DNA of 57,579 nt from a virus. The notes beneath the pieces were generated by a model. It ran no database searches, was not told the origin of the DNA, and saw only the letters and a list, made by a program, of their open reading frames with translations. Location: IMG/VR virus record IMGVR_UViG_3300030389_000234, positions 1-57,579 of that record; one strand, written 5' to 3'. Position numbers and translations under genes: made by a program. Below, one piece after another: positions 15,622 through 22,632 of this stretch (position 1 is the stretch's first letter; each line of letters opens with the position of its first letter).

Positions 15622-15863
15622 TCTCTTTTTCTATCAGGATCTAACACGTCATGCTTATTAAGATGCCCCTCCAAATACATAGCACGTTCTACTCTGTCTA
15701 GAGTATACCTAAAGCCTGTGTTTTGATGAATAGCTTCTCGTACATAGAATACATCTGAACGTGGTATATGTACTCTTCGTAGTTTTGATTCGTTGTTATC
15801 AGCTAGTGCTTTGTAAAATTCCTCTATAACGGAATCCGAAGCATACATTTTTTTCTTGGACAT
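15612..15863 (-). CDS. First leftward gene, small hypothetical protein
   Basis: 83 residues, charged, with FYVREAIHQNTGFRYTLDRVERAMYLEGHL suggestive of a helical DNA- or partner-binding protein. It is the first gene downstream of the leftward promoter at 16060-16088. A TATAACTA core lies only a few bases upstream of its ATG, within a repeat shared with the upstream region of the recombinase. Function unknown. Confidence 0.7.
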   Translation of the reverse strand: MSKKKMYASDSVIEEFYKALADNNESKLRRVHIPRSDVFYVREAIHQNTGFRYTLDRVERAMYLEGHLNKHDVLDPDRKRDWE

Positions 15864-15866
15864 TGC

Positions 15867-15882
15867 TAGTTATACTTTAAGT
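15867..15882 (-). promoter_or_regulatory. 16-base repeat with TATAACTA core
   Basis: ACTTAAAGTATAACTA on the minus strand, identical to 22481-22496 on the plus strand. It combines the ACTTAAAGT operator-like nonamer with the TATAACTA core seen at other late promoters. If it acts as a -10 box here, the transcript would be almost leaderless. Confidence 0.45.
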
Positions 15883-15954
15883 TTTGGGAAAAGCAAGTAC
15901 TTTTATAGGGACGACAGAAAAAAAGTTTAAATATGCGTCAGTACTTATAGTATT

Positions 15955-15975
15955 ACTTTAAGTATTACTTTAAGT
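15955..15975. repeat. Paired ACTTTAAGT operator-like repeats
   Basis: Two exact ACTTTAAGT copies 12 bases apart (15955 and 15967), with another at 15874. The same pair at the same 12-base spacing occurs at 22533 and 22545, and single reverse copies at 17940 and 22481. All are intergenic, consistent with binding sites of one phage regulator. Confidence 0.5.
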
Positions 15976-16059
15976 TTAACTCTTAGTATCTATTAACTTT
16001 AATTATATTAGTAATAAAAGAGTAAAGTTAAGCTTTGTGTAATACGTTATGTATACATA

Positions 16060-16088
16060 ATTATATCTCATAATGCCCCCGCTGTCAA
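16060..16088 (-). promoter_or_regulatory. Consensus sigma70 promoter for the leftward block
   Basis: On the minus strand: TTGACA, exactly 17 bases, TATAAT, a perfect match to the bacterial consensus. Transcription would start near 16053 and run into the lysis and terminase genes. The ACTTTAAGT repeats lie downstream of the start, where a bound protein could block elongation or initiation. Confidence 0.8.
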
Positions 16089-16099
16089 GTATTAATTTA

Positions 16100-16166
16100 T
16101 GTAACACCAATACACAATTTGTTACAGTATATTACAGTATATACACAAATTGTTACAAATGTTACA
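16100..16166. repeat. TGTTACA iterons
   Basis: TGTTACA at 16120, 16151 and 16160, an inverted TGTAACA near 16100, and a TATTACA variant near 16130. The block is short, AT-rich and directly upstream of the leftward promoter, so it could be an initiator or regulator binding array. Confidence 0.4.
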
Positions 16167-16357
16167 GCTTTAAAACAATGTGGTTAACAACCTAATTTTC
16201 CTAAATTCTGTCATTCTGTGTATACATATACGTAGGTACCCCCAGTGTCCCATACCGATATACCATTTTCTACATATTCAAACATCTGAATATCTGAATA
16301 TATCTCTTTTTGTCGTCTAACATACTGTATTTATTAAGTATTTTACACAATATACTA

Positions 16358-16387
16358 TTAAGAATACCAATATCACACTGTTATAAT
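16358..16387 (+). promoter_or_regulatory. Possible rightward promoter
   Basis: TTAAGA, 18 bases, TATAAT (16382-16387). The -10 box is perfect and the -35 weak. The first TGTGATCAC palindrome begins 13 bases downstream, a good place for a repressor. Direction and use are inferred. Confidence 0.35.
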
Positions 16388-16400
16388 ATAACATTTTGAA

Positions 16401-16487
16401 TTTGTGATCACAAAAAGCATTAAATCATGTATAACCTATCCCTCATTTGTGATCACATTTTAATATACCCCTCAATTTGTGATCACG
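16401..16487. repeat. Three TTTGTGATCAC palindromic operators
   Basis: TTTGTGATCACAAA (16401-16414, perfect palindrome), TTTGTGATCACATT (16446-16459) and TTTGTGATCACG (16476-16487). Centres are 45 and 30 bases apart, and the second and third share a CCCTC-A lead. The core resembles CRP/FNR-family half sites (TGTGA-TCACA) but without the usual six-base spacer, so another dimeric regulator is likely. Confidence 0.55.
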
Positions 16488-16498
16488 TTTTATATTTG

Positions 16499-16573
16499 GT
16501 TTAACATTAAACGAAAATACATAAAGTAGTTTACCATTAAACTATATTTCAAAAGTAGTTTAACGTTAAACTA
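16499..16573. repeat. Three GTTTAAC-GTTAAAC palindromic operators
   Basis: GTTTAACATTAAAC (16499-16512), GTTTACCATTAAAC (16529-16542) and the perfect 18-base palindrome TAGTTTAACGTTAAACTA (16556-16573). Centres are 30 and 29 bases apart, near three helical turns, which fits cooperative dimer binding on one DNA face. They follow directly on the TGTGATCAC set. Confidence 0.55.
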
Positions 16574-16599
16574 TATTAGTAGAACAAACAGTAAACAGA

Positions 16600-17415
16600 A
16601 CGGTAACAAAACGCTCAGAAGCTCTGTACTGCTCGCTGAGTAGGGTAAAAGCTTTTTAGGCTATCTACCCTCCAGAAAATAAAGTACCCGAAATAAACCC
16701 TTTTTGTTCTATCTTTGTTCTTTAGCCAGTTATTACACATATTATATATAAAAAATAATTAGGTCATAACTGCTTACCTAAATAAAAGTGACGTAACGTA
16801 ACAATTTACAATAAAAGAATACCTGATATTCAGGGTTCATGGCTTGGCATTAGTCGGAAATATTAGCCCTTACCAGTAAGACCACGTTATTTGAAAATTG
16901 GAACCGCAATAGTAGATAGCCCTAGGTTATCATATGCTAAATACTTCAAGCCTTGTTACTGGTCAGGAAGTTAGCGGCAAGCCATACATACAAAGTAAAG
17001 TAACCTGATCTTATGGTAACGGATCAGCTACCGAATATAAGCCTAATCTTTTAGGGTATAGTTAAACCTAGTTTACTGGTCATGCTAGTAAATGAAACAT
17101 CCGTCTATCATATAGATTGATTGATAAGAGTTTAAATGCCTGAGAATAAAGCAAGGGTTTTAAAAGGGTAGCGCATAGCAAATGCAAAGTGCGAAAATGA
17201 AAAAGAGATATAGTCCTAGTTAATAATGCGCTATAAAATTATAACGTCTAATTTATTAGAATATTTTATAGCAAGTGATTAGCTTATTAAAACCTATTAG
17301 CAAGGGTTTAATAGTATGGATAACCGCTCAAAAGTAAGTAAAGTGAAAAGCTTGTAGGCATGGGATATTTTATCTTGTGCCTATTATGGTTTTTACTTTT
17401 TGTAAAAATCGTTTT
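16600..17415 (+). ncRNA. Candidate large structured RNA
   Basis: About 800 bases without reading frames but with dense base pairing. A nested domain pairs 16839-16846 with 16978-16985 (8 bp) and, inside it, 16872-16879 with 16956-16963 (8 bp) and 16915-16921 with 16925-16931. Local stems lie at 16822-16834, 17005-17027, 17042-17055, 17072-17092 (8 bp), 17104-17116, 17173-17185, 17230-17272 (10 bp plus an inner 5 bp), 17286-17312 and 17355-17383 (6+4 bp). A terminator-like hairpin closes the region. Size and phage location recall giant RNAs such as GOLLD or ROOL, but I could not match a consensus. Strand is inferred from the terminator and the gene downstream. Confidence 0.4.
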
Positions 17416-17418
17416 GTC
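17388..17418 (+). terminator. Terminator-like hairpin before first early gene
   Basis: GGTTTTTAC and GTAAAAATC pair over nine positions around a T5 loop, followed by GTTTTGTC. The stem is AT-rich and therefore weak. It would end the candidate RNA 24 bases before the start of the 17442 gene, or act as an attenuator. Confidence 0.4.
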
Positions 17419-17441
17419 ATTAACTTATAGGAGCTAATAAA

Positions 17442-17933
17442 ATGACTTCAATTATTGAAAATGTAGTAAAGAATTTCTCAAACAATATCGGAAACGGTAT
17501 CAACTTAGGCGTATATTATAAATCTATTGTAGATCATGTTATTAAAACAGGTGATACTACACCATTAGTTAAAGCAATAAACGCCTCAATCAATAGAGGT
17601 GATACAGCATTGACTAGTCAACTTAGGGTAACAACAGGTAAAATTTGGATAGGTGCAAAGATTAAAACGAAAGCTAATAAAGTTATTTCCATTAAGATTA
17701 AAAATGCCAAGCTTTCAAATAGTGCTGTTAAAGCTTTATCGGATGTAGCTGGCCAAGTGTCTATGCGTGGCAGTAATTGGAAAAAAGCATTTACCCCTGA
17801 TACTGAGCCTAAAGCTTTTGACGTTGCACTATGGGCAGTAAGACAAGCAACGGCCAGACCTGATCAATTAGAAGCAATGATTGCAGCATTACAAGCGCAA
17901 CGGGCTACAGTGAGCAAGAAAAAAGCTGCTTAA
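17442..17933 (+). CDS. First rightward early protein, 163 aa
   Basis: A basic 163-residue protein, soluble, with alternating helices and Ile/Lys-rich strands and a Lys/Ala-rich C terminus (VSKKKAA). A good TAGGAG site lies 10 bases before the ATG. It is bounded by a terminator on each side, so it is probably transcribed alone at a high level. I do not recognise it. Its position next to the control region makes a DNA-binding or RNA-associated role worth testing. Confidence 0.75.
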   Translation: MTSIIENVVKNFSNNIGNGINLGVYYKSIVDHVIKTGDTTPLVKAINASINRGDTALTSQLRVTTGKIWIGAKIKTKANKVISIKIKNAKLSNSAVKALSDVAGQVSMRGSNWKKAFTPDTEPKAFDVALWAVRQATARPDQLEAMIAALQAQRATVSKKKAA

Positions 17934-17939
17934 TCAATA

Positions 17940-17948
17940 ACTTAAAGT
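17940..17948. promoter_or_regulatory. Single ACTTAAAGT site
   Basis: One copy of the operator-like nonamer, reverse orientation, between the stop of the first early gene and its terminator. Confidence 0.35.
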
Positions 17949-17960
17949 AAATATTGGATA

Positions 17961-17995
17961 AACCCTCAATGTAATTTGTTGAGGGTTTTCTTATA
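17961..17995 (+). terminator. Intrinsic terminator after first early gene
   Basis: AACCCTCAA (17961-17969) pairs with TTGAGGGTT (17979-17987), followed by TTCTTATAT. A nine-pair stem with a T-rich tail in the rightward direction. Confidence 0.75.
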
Positions 17996-18015
17996 TCTAC
18001 TTAGAAATAGTACGG

Positions 18016-18021
18016 TATAAT
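18016..18021 (+). promoter_or_regulatory. Possible -10 box for the small early genes
   Basis: TATAAT lies between the terminator and the next small gene. No convincing -35 was found at 16-18 bases. It would restart transcription of the 18049 cluster. Confidence 0.3.
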
Positions 18022-18048
18022 TGTGTCCAATTAACAAAGAGGTAAAGT

Positions 18049-18207
18049 ATGGATAAATTTCTGGACAGGTATGGTGCGTCCTTTGGTTACTTTGTAACCT
18101 TGGATGGCGTGAAATACCTTGTGAAAACTGACGCTAATGGTGCGTCTTATTTTGTGCCAGTCACTAGGGAAAGCGTGACTGATTTATGTTTTGAAATAGA
18201 GGGGTAA
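18049..18207 (+). CDS. Small early protein, 52 aa
   Basis: 52 codons with AAAGAGG upstream. It reads as two or three beta strands with aromatic residues (SFGYFVTLDGVKYLVKTD) and ends acidic. It is followed after three bases by a gene with the same leader (GGGGTAAAGT). Function unknown. Confidence 0.6.
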   Translation: MDKFLDRYGASFGYFVTLDGVKYLVKTDANGASYFVPVTRESVTDLCFEIEG

Positions 18208-18210
18208 AGT

Positions 18211-18366
18211 ATGGATTTATTTGTAGTAATTGTCACCAATTCTGGTGATGGTGCATGGGTACACTCAGACCACCATTGTATCTGGGATGCCTATGATGCG
18301 AGACATGATGCCGAGAAAGACACTGGCTGTAATGTCATTATTGAAACCATAAAGATAGAGGTGTGA
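18211..18366 (+). CDS. Small early protein, 51 aa
   Basis: 51 codons starting MDLFVVIVTN, with His and two Cys in the middle. The layout (hydrophobic first strand, then a Cys-containing helix) resembles the proteins at 24328, 25407 and 7793. It is one base from the next gene. Function unknown. Confidence 0.6.
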   Translation: MDLFVVIVTNSGDGAWVHSDHHCIWDAYDARHDAEKDTGCNVIIETIKIEV

Positions 18367-18367
18367 T

Positions 18368-18607
18368 ATGTACAGAATAAATGTGTCTAAACGAAAGCTA
18401 GAACGTAGGTGGACTGTAGGCCAAAATGAGTATACCTACGTCCATTATTTCAGGATAAACACGCCCTTATTGCCTAAAGATAAATGGAATAATGGCGACA
18501 ATTTAACAGACTTGGTGAGTGAAATGCGCTCTGTTTATCCTGAGCCTGAGTTCAAAGTGGATGTGTGGGAAACCCCAAGAGTGAATGATGTAAAGGTGGA
18601 TATATGA
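18368..18607 (+). CDS. Small early protein, 79 aa
   Basis: 79 residues, basic N-terminus and beta-rich centre with many Trp and Tyr. A GAGGTG ribosome-binding site overlaps the previous gene. The stop overlaps the next ATG (ATGA). Function unknown. Confidence 0.6.
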   Translation: MYRINVSKRKLERRWTVGQNEYTYVHYFRINTPLLPKDKWNNGDNLTDLVSEMRSVYPEPEFKVDVWETPRVNDVKVDI

Positions 18608-18717
18608 AAATAATAAAACGTGGCAATAAGTACGTCCTTTATGATGATAATGGGCGTGTTGTAATTATAACAAGTTATCGTAGAATATGTGAAGGGATGA
18701 TGAAAGATGACACATAA
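18604..18717 (+). CDS. Small early protein, 37 aa
   Basis: 37 codons (MKIIKRGNKYVLYDDNG...), overlapping the previous stop by four bases and the next start by 11, which supports coupled translation. It resembles a small two-strand beta hairpin followed by a basic helix. Function unknown. Confidence 0.5.
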   Translation: MKIIKRGNKYVLYDDNGRVVIITSYRRICEGMMKDDT

Positions 18718-18922
18718 AGTTATATTGGATGGATGGTACGAGACTGAAGGTGGCCTCTTGCCTATCTATGAGGAAGGCACTAGCCTCAATGAAATAGTGT
18801 ATCGTCTGCAAAAAGATGATGAAGACTTTGGTCATACTGATATGGAGTTTGAACTAGAACTGCCTAGTGGTGAGATCAAAGATGTTAGCAATCTAATCAG
18901 TCGCATTGTAACCAATGCATAA
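18707..18922 (+). CDS. Small acidic early protein, 71 aa
   Basis: 71 residues, acidic (MEFELELPSGEIKD). A GAAGGGATGATG stretch upstream could serve as the ribosome-binding site. Small acidic early phage proteins are often inhibitors of host enzymes, but nothing specific is visible here. Confidence 0.6.
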   Translation: MTHKVILDGWYETEGGLLPIYEEGTSLNEIVYRLQKDDEDFGHTDMEFELELPSGEIKDVSNLISRIVTNA

Positions 18923-18951
18923 TTCAACCGTTCATGTGAGGAGATATAAAC

Positions 18952-19320
18952 ATGGCAAATTCTAAACAAAAACGATATTCAAACTCATTCAAGCATGAGG
19001 TGTGCCAATACTATGAGCATCACACTCGTAAAGCTACACACGAAAAGTATGGTGTGGATGAACGAACTATAGGTAGATGGCGTGTGGATTTAGGTTATCG
19101 CAACAAACACTTTGGTTACAATATCTATACTGAAGCTATGCAACCTGCATTGAAGAAACGTCAGCAAAGGGATTTCATGGTTACGAAAAGAGACAATGCT
19201 TTTCTATTAGATGAAGTCAATGACTTGAAAAGTAGGATAAAAGCTAAAGACTTAGACAGTGCTTGGCTAAAAGATAAGCTACAACAAATAGCTGAGGCTA
19301 TAAAAACACAGGAGATCTAA
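18952..19320 (+). CDS. Helix-turn-helix protein, transposase-HTH-like
   Basis: 122 residues. The first 50 residues (SFKHEVCQYYEHHTRKATHE, then DERTIGRWRVDLGY) match the HTH of IS3-type transposase OrfA/homeodomain-like proteins. The second half is coiled coil. No transposase catalytic domain or inverted repeats are nearby, so it is more likely a phage regulator; the palindromes at 16401-16573 are possible targets. GAGGAGATATAAAC precedes the ATG. Confidence 0.7.
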   Translation: MANSKQKRYSNSFKHEVCQYYEHHTRKATHEKYGVDERTIGRWRVDLGYRNKHFGYNIYTEAMQPALKKRQQRDFMVTKRDNAFLLDEVNDLKSRIKAKDLDSAWLKDKLQQIAEAIKTQEI

Positions 19321-19811
19321 TGAATATATTTGCATTTGACAAGTGTCCGATGCGGTCTGCACTGTGGTTAGATGACATTCGTAAGAACAAGATGATACTT
19401 GAGTCTGCACAAATGTTGTCTACCGCAGTGAGGGCTTTGTGTCCTGACACTACACTTGAAGTCTACAAAACTGCATACTTAAATCACCCATGCAGTAAGT
19501 GGGCTAGACAGTCTCGTGCTAACTTTCAGTGGCTACTACACCACATGAGTTGGCTATACAATCAAAAGTCTGGCGAACATAAGTCTGCCCGACTAATACC
19601 TGAGTTCCAAAAGTATGCAGATGATGGAGATTTTCCAGATGAGTACTTGACACCGTTTGCAAACTGTGCTAGGAATTTAGAACGTGGAGTTGATTATTCA
19701 AACGTAGATGATGTGCATCAAGCATATCGAATGTATATGAATGATCGTTGGAAAGAACGTAACATCACCTTGACATGGCGTTGGGGTGAGGAGCCAGATT
19801 GGAGGTCTTAA
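19320..19811 (+). CDS. Hypothetical protein, 163 aa
   Basis: 163 residues starting one base before the stop of the HTH gene (TAATG). Rich in Trp, Tyr and Arg (RSALWLDDIRKNKM; HHMSWLYNQKSG; RWKERNITLTWRWG). The pattern is familiar from T4-like and cyanophage hypothetical proteins, but I cannot name the family. A GGAGG inside its 3' end serves the next gene. Confidence 0.65.
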   Translation: MNIFAFDKCPMRSALWLDDIRKNKMILESAQMLSTAVRALCPDTTLEVYKTAYLNHPCSKWARQSRANFQWLLHHMSWLYNQKSGEHKSARLIPEFQKYADDGDFPDEYLTPFANCARNLERGVDYSNVDDVHQAYRMYMNDRWKERNITLTWRWGEEPDWRS

Positions 19812-19812
19812 T

Positions 19813-21450
19813 ATGGCAAATTACACACTCGTTCCAGTAGATGGTAATCAAATCAGAAATCACTTTGGTGATGCCGTCTTTGACAAACTCGTACCATATC
19901 AACCACACTTGTTTGATAATGTTATGTGGGGTAGTGACCTTGGTACACCTGCCATCATTGGTGGTAACGTACAGCTATCTGATGGTACTATGTACTATGT
20001 AGAAAACCCCACTGAGTATGGTTTCATAGTCAAGAAACAGTATCGTGAGAACCCTGACGAGACTGACCCTGTGCTTCGTGCATGGGGTGACTACCATGCT
20101 GATGGTGCATTGTTTACATCCAGTGACCATGTGCTACAAGACTGGTTTATATCTACACTCAACAGTCTTGATAATCACAAGATGTATTATCAGGGTAAGA
20201 GTCTCTTTACTAGTGATGCATTCAAACCTAAGTGGAGGTTACGTGCATTCAACTGTAGACGTTCCGAGCAATTCGTTGGTAAGATTACTTTGTACAAGTC
20301 ACACAAAGATGTTGATGAGAATCGTGAGACTGCAATGCGACCTGCTCGTGCTATCAAGCTTATGTTTCCTGAGCTTGACCACAACACACTCAATGAGGTC
20401 ACTGACAAGTACCTACAGAAGTTTGTGTCTCGTGAGCTTAAACTACATGTGTCTCAAGATCCTAAAGACTTTGCACTTGCATACTCTGGTGAGCAGTCTG
20501 TCAGTGAGAATATGCAGACTACCTATGCCAGAAAACATATGGCTCACAGCTGTATGCGGTATCCGTTTGATCATCTACCTCAACACCCTGCCGAGGCTTA
20601 TGCTAGTGGTGACTTCAAGATCATCTATGTATTAGATCAAGAGGGTTTAGTGTGTAGTAGGTGTGTAGTAGCTGTGCATGAGGAGACACCACAACCTAGC
20701 CCTATCTATGGTGTTACAGAGCAAGCTATTGACTTGATTGATGCTCACCTAAAAAATATAGGTGCGTGTTCTGTTGGTGACTCTGACTGGTCTGGTGCTA
20801 AGTTATCGAGAATACCTTACACTGACGGTGACAGTTTCGTTGCACCATACCTAGACACATCACCACAGTCACTGCATGATGACGGTACTCATCTTGTTGT
20901 AGATAACTACGGTGAGATAGATGCCAGTTGTTATAGTGGTTTACTTGGTAGTCATCAACACCATTGCTACTGCTGTGAAGAGGGTCTCAGTGAGGATCAG
21001 GCATACTTCTCAGAGTACACAGAAGAATACTACTGTGAGTCCTGCTACTATGAGGAGCATATCTACTGTGAGTATGCAGGAGAAGATGTACATAGGGATC
21101 ACACTACTACAGCATATATTATGGGTAGAAGTGGTCACAAGTATCGTGAGATGGTAGCTACCAGTGTTATTGAGTATGGTGATGAGTTCATCTACTGTGA
21201 GAGTGATGGTGAGTATTGGCACTGTGACGATGTTACCTATGTTGAGTCAGAGGATATCTATGTTGATCCTATCAATCTTGAAGCTCATTACTTCGAGTGT
21301 GATTGGCTTTGCGAGTGGTATCACAATGACGAGATGTGTAGAACAGAAGACGGTGAGAAGGTGTGTAAACAAGCACTGGATGACCATGAAGAAGATTGGA
21401 CTTACAACGAGTCCGATGGACTATATTATGTAAATAAAGAGGAGCTATAA
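19813..21450 (+). CDS. Cys- and acid-rich 545-aa protein
   Basis: The start at 19813 follows GGAGG by eight bases; an in-frame upstream ATG at 19786 lacks such a site. The first 370 residues look globular. The last 180 are extraordinarily rich in Cys, Tyr, Glu and His with repeated CxxC-type pairs (HHCYCCEEG, YYCESCYYEE, HIYCEYAGED, ECDWLCEWYHND), indicating several zinc or other metal sites. It is coupled to the peptidase gene downstream (TAATG). No family recognised. A metal-dependent regulator or inhibitor is possible. Confidence 0.7.
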   Translation: MANYTLVPVDGNQIRNHFGDAVFDKLVPYQPHLFDNVMWGSDLGTPAIIGGNVQLSDGTMYYVENPTEYGFIVKKQYRENPDETDPVLRAWGDYHADGALFTSSDHVLQDWFISTLNSLDNHKMYYQGKSLFTSDAFKPKWRLRAFNCRRSEQFVGKITLYKSHKDVDENRETAMRPARAIKLMFPELDHNTLNEVTDKYLQKFVSRELKLHVSQDPKDFALAYSGEQSVSENMQTTYARKHMAHSCMRYPFDHLPQHPAEAYASGDFKIIYVLDQEGLVCSRCVVAVHEETPQPSPIYGVTEQAIDLIDAHLKNIGACSVGDSDWSGAKLSRIPYTDGDSFVAPYLDTSPQSLHDDGTHLVVDNYGEIDASCYSGLLGSHQHHCYCCEEGLSEDQAYFSEYTEEYYCESCYYEEHIYCEYAGEDVHRDHTTTAYIMGRSGHKYREMVATSVIEYGDEFIYCESDGEYWHCDDVTYVESEDIYVDPINLEAHYFECDWLCEWYHNDEMCRTEDGEKVCKQALDDHEEDWTYNESDGLYYVNKEEL

Positions 21451-22436
21451 TGTATAGTATAATAGAAATGTTGGGGTACATGAGACCCCAAGGATCAGAC
21501 ACACAACAGGAGTTTTGTGAACGATTCATTGAACCAACCTTTGGCAAACCTGATGAGCATGGTAACTATGTATTGCAGGTAGGCGACAAGCCACACCTTT
21601 GTTTTACTGCACACCATGACACTGTGCATAAACAGGGTGGTATTCAAAAGCTAGTTGTTACTAATGATGTAGTAACCGTAGCTGACTCCAAAGTATCTAA
21701 CTGTCTAGGTGCTGACTGTACCTCTGGTATATACGTCATACTATCTATGATCGAGGCAGGTATCGAGGGTACGTATGTCATTCATGCAGCTGAAGAGAGT
21801 GGCTGTGTAGGTAGCACTGAGATGATCAAAGACTACCCGATGTGGCTTACCTACACTAAGGCTGTAATATCTTTTGATAGGTACGGTGACAACTCTGTGA
21901 TTACACATCAGATGGGCTTTCGTACTGCATCAGATGCCTTTGCTAATTCATTTGCAGATGCACTCAATATGCCTCAGCTACAGCCTGACAGTGGTGGTTC
22001 TTATACTGATAGTAATGAGTATGCTGAGATTGTACCTGAGTGTACTAACATCAGCGTTGGTTACTATGATCAACACAATGTCAGTGAGTCACAAGACTTA
22101 GCCTACTTGGACAAGCTAGTATTTGCATTGGAGAATGCTGACTGGTCTAAGCTAGTGTTTGAACGTGATCCATCTGTCATTGAGACTATTGATAGAGGTA
22201 GTAGGTACGGCTACAGTCTAGGACGACACTACGACTATGGTTTTGACGACAACTATAGGTACGATCCAAACATGGATAATGTAGGTCAACTCTATGAACT
22301 TATCATAGATAACTCCTATGCTGTTGCAGAGTTACTAGACTCATTAGGTATTACACCACTAGACTTAATGGAAGAGTGTAAGATAGACGATGCTAACTTA
22401 TACACAAAGATATCTAATACTACATATAGTATGTGA
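21450..22436 (+). CDS. Zinc peptidase of the M20/M28/M42 type
   Basis: 328 residues. Ligand pattern in order: HHDTVH (55-60), GADCTSG with Asp89, AAEESG with Glu115-Glu116, SFDRYG with Asp143, and a late His in YYDQHNVSE. This is the di-zinc aminopeptidase or amidohydrolase arrangement of the M20/M28/M42 clan. The C-terminal 100 residues are Tyr/Asp-rich and atypical. The gene overlaps the Cys-rich gene and is followed by a promoter-like region. Substrate unknown; such enzymes are uncommon in phages. Confidence 0.75.
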   Translation: MYSIIEMLGYMRPQGSDTQQEFCERFIEPTFGKPDEHGNYVLQVGDKPHLCFTAHHDTVHKQGGIQKLVVTNDVVTVADSKVSNCLGADCTSGIYVILSMIEAGIEGTYVIHAAEESGCVGSTEMIKDYPMWLTYTKAVISFDRYGDNSVITHQMGFRTASDAFANSFADALNMPQLQPDSGGSYTDSNEYAEIVPECTNISVGYYDQHNVSESQDLAYLDKLVFALENADWSKLVFERDPSVIETIDRGSRYGYSLGRHYDYGFDDNYRYDPNMDNVGQLYELIIDNSYAVAELLDSLGITPLDLMEECKIDDANLYTKISNTTYSM

Positions 22437-22449
22437 CACTGTGTCACGC

Positions 22450-22478
22450 TTGACTAAGATATGATTTGCATATATGTA
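22450..22478 (+). promoter_or_regulatory. Promoter candidate before the recombinase
   Basis: TTGACT, 17 bases, TATGTA (22473-22478). It is followed at once by the ACTTAAAGT site at 22481. The -35 is close to consensus, the -10 weak. An alternative -10 is TATAACTA at 22489. Confidence 0.4.
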
Positions 22479-22480
22479 TT

Positions 22481-22553
22481 ACTTAAAGTATAACTATAAG
22501 TATTTAATAATTATAATTAAAAGTTATTAGATACTTTAAGTTAAACTTTAAGT
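22481..22553. repeat. ACTTTAAGT operator-like cluster
   Basis: Three copies: ACTTAAAGT at 22481 (part of the 16-base repeat shared with 15867-15882), and ACTTTAAGT at 22533 and 22545, 12 bases apart as at 15955/15967. It lies between the promoter candidate and the recombinase, so the same regulator could link this operon with the leftward block. Confidence 0.5.
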
Positions 22554-22566
22554 AGGAAAGGATAAC

Positions 22567-22632
22567 ATGGAAGTATACCAAAAACCTGACGACTCACATG
22601 ATGATTGCACACACTGGATAGGAAAGATATGA
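22567..22632 (+). CDS. 21-aa leader ORF upstream of recombinase
   Basis: An ATG with a good site (GGAAAGGATAAC) opens a 21-codon frame rich in Asp and His, whose stop overlaps the start of the recombinase (ATGA at 22629). It could be a leader peptide controlling recombinase translation, or merely chance. Confidence 0.35.
   Translation: MEVYQKPDDSHDDCTHWIGKI

Larger units (their letters stand above)
15864..17441. other. Divergent control region without protein genes (1.58 kb)
   Basis: No credible protein gene in either direction. Contents from left to right: ACTTTAAGT repeats (15874-15975), a consensus leftward promoter (16060-16088), TGTTACA repeats (16100-16166), a possible rightward promoter (16358-16387), three TGTGATCAC palindromes (16401-16487), three GTTTAAC/GTTAAAC palindromes (16499-16573), a hairpin-dense stretch (about 16600-17410) and a terminator-like hairpin. 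It is the best candidate for the replication origin and the early/late switch. Confidence 0.75.

Noticed and set aside
16401-16487. CRP/FNR binding sites
   Set aside because: TGTGA and TCACA are fused without the usual six-base spacer, so a CRP dimer would not fit.
17201-17220. GAGATATAGTCC, like the S element of group I introns
   Set aside because: I found no matching R element (GACTA partner) or split gene around it, so an intron is not supported; it is left as part of the candidate RNA.
15864-17441. tRNA, tmRNA or RNase P RNA in the control region
   Set aside because: No GTTCRA arm with a paired acceptor, no tmRNA termini, and no GAAAGTCCGG-type RNase P core were seen.
18952-19320. Insertion sequence (IS3 OrfA-like HTH)
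   Set aside because: No transposase catalytic frame, terminal inverted repeats or target duplication around it.
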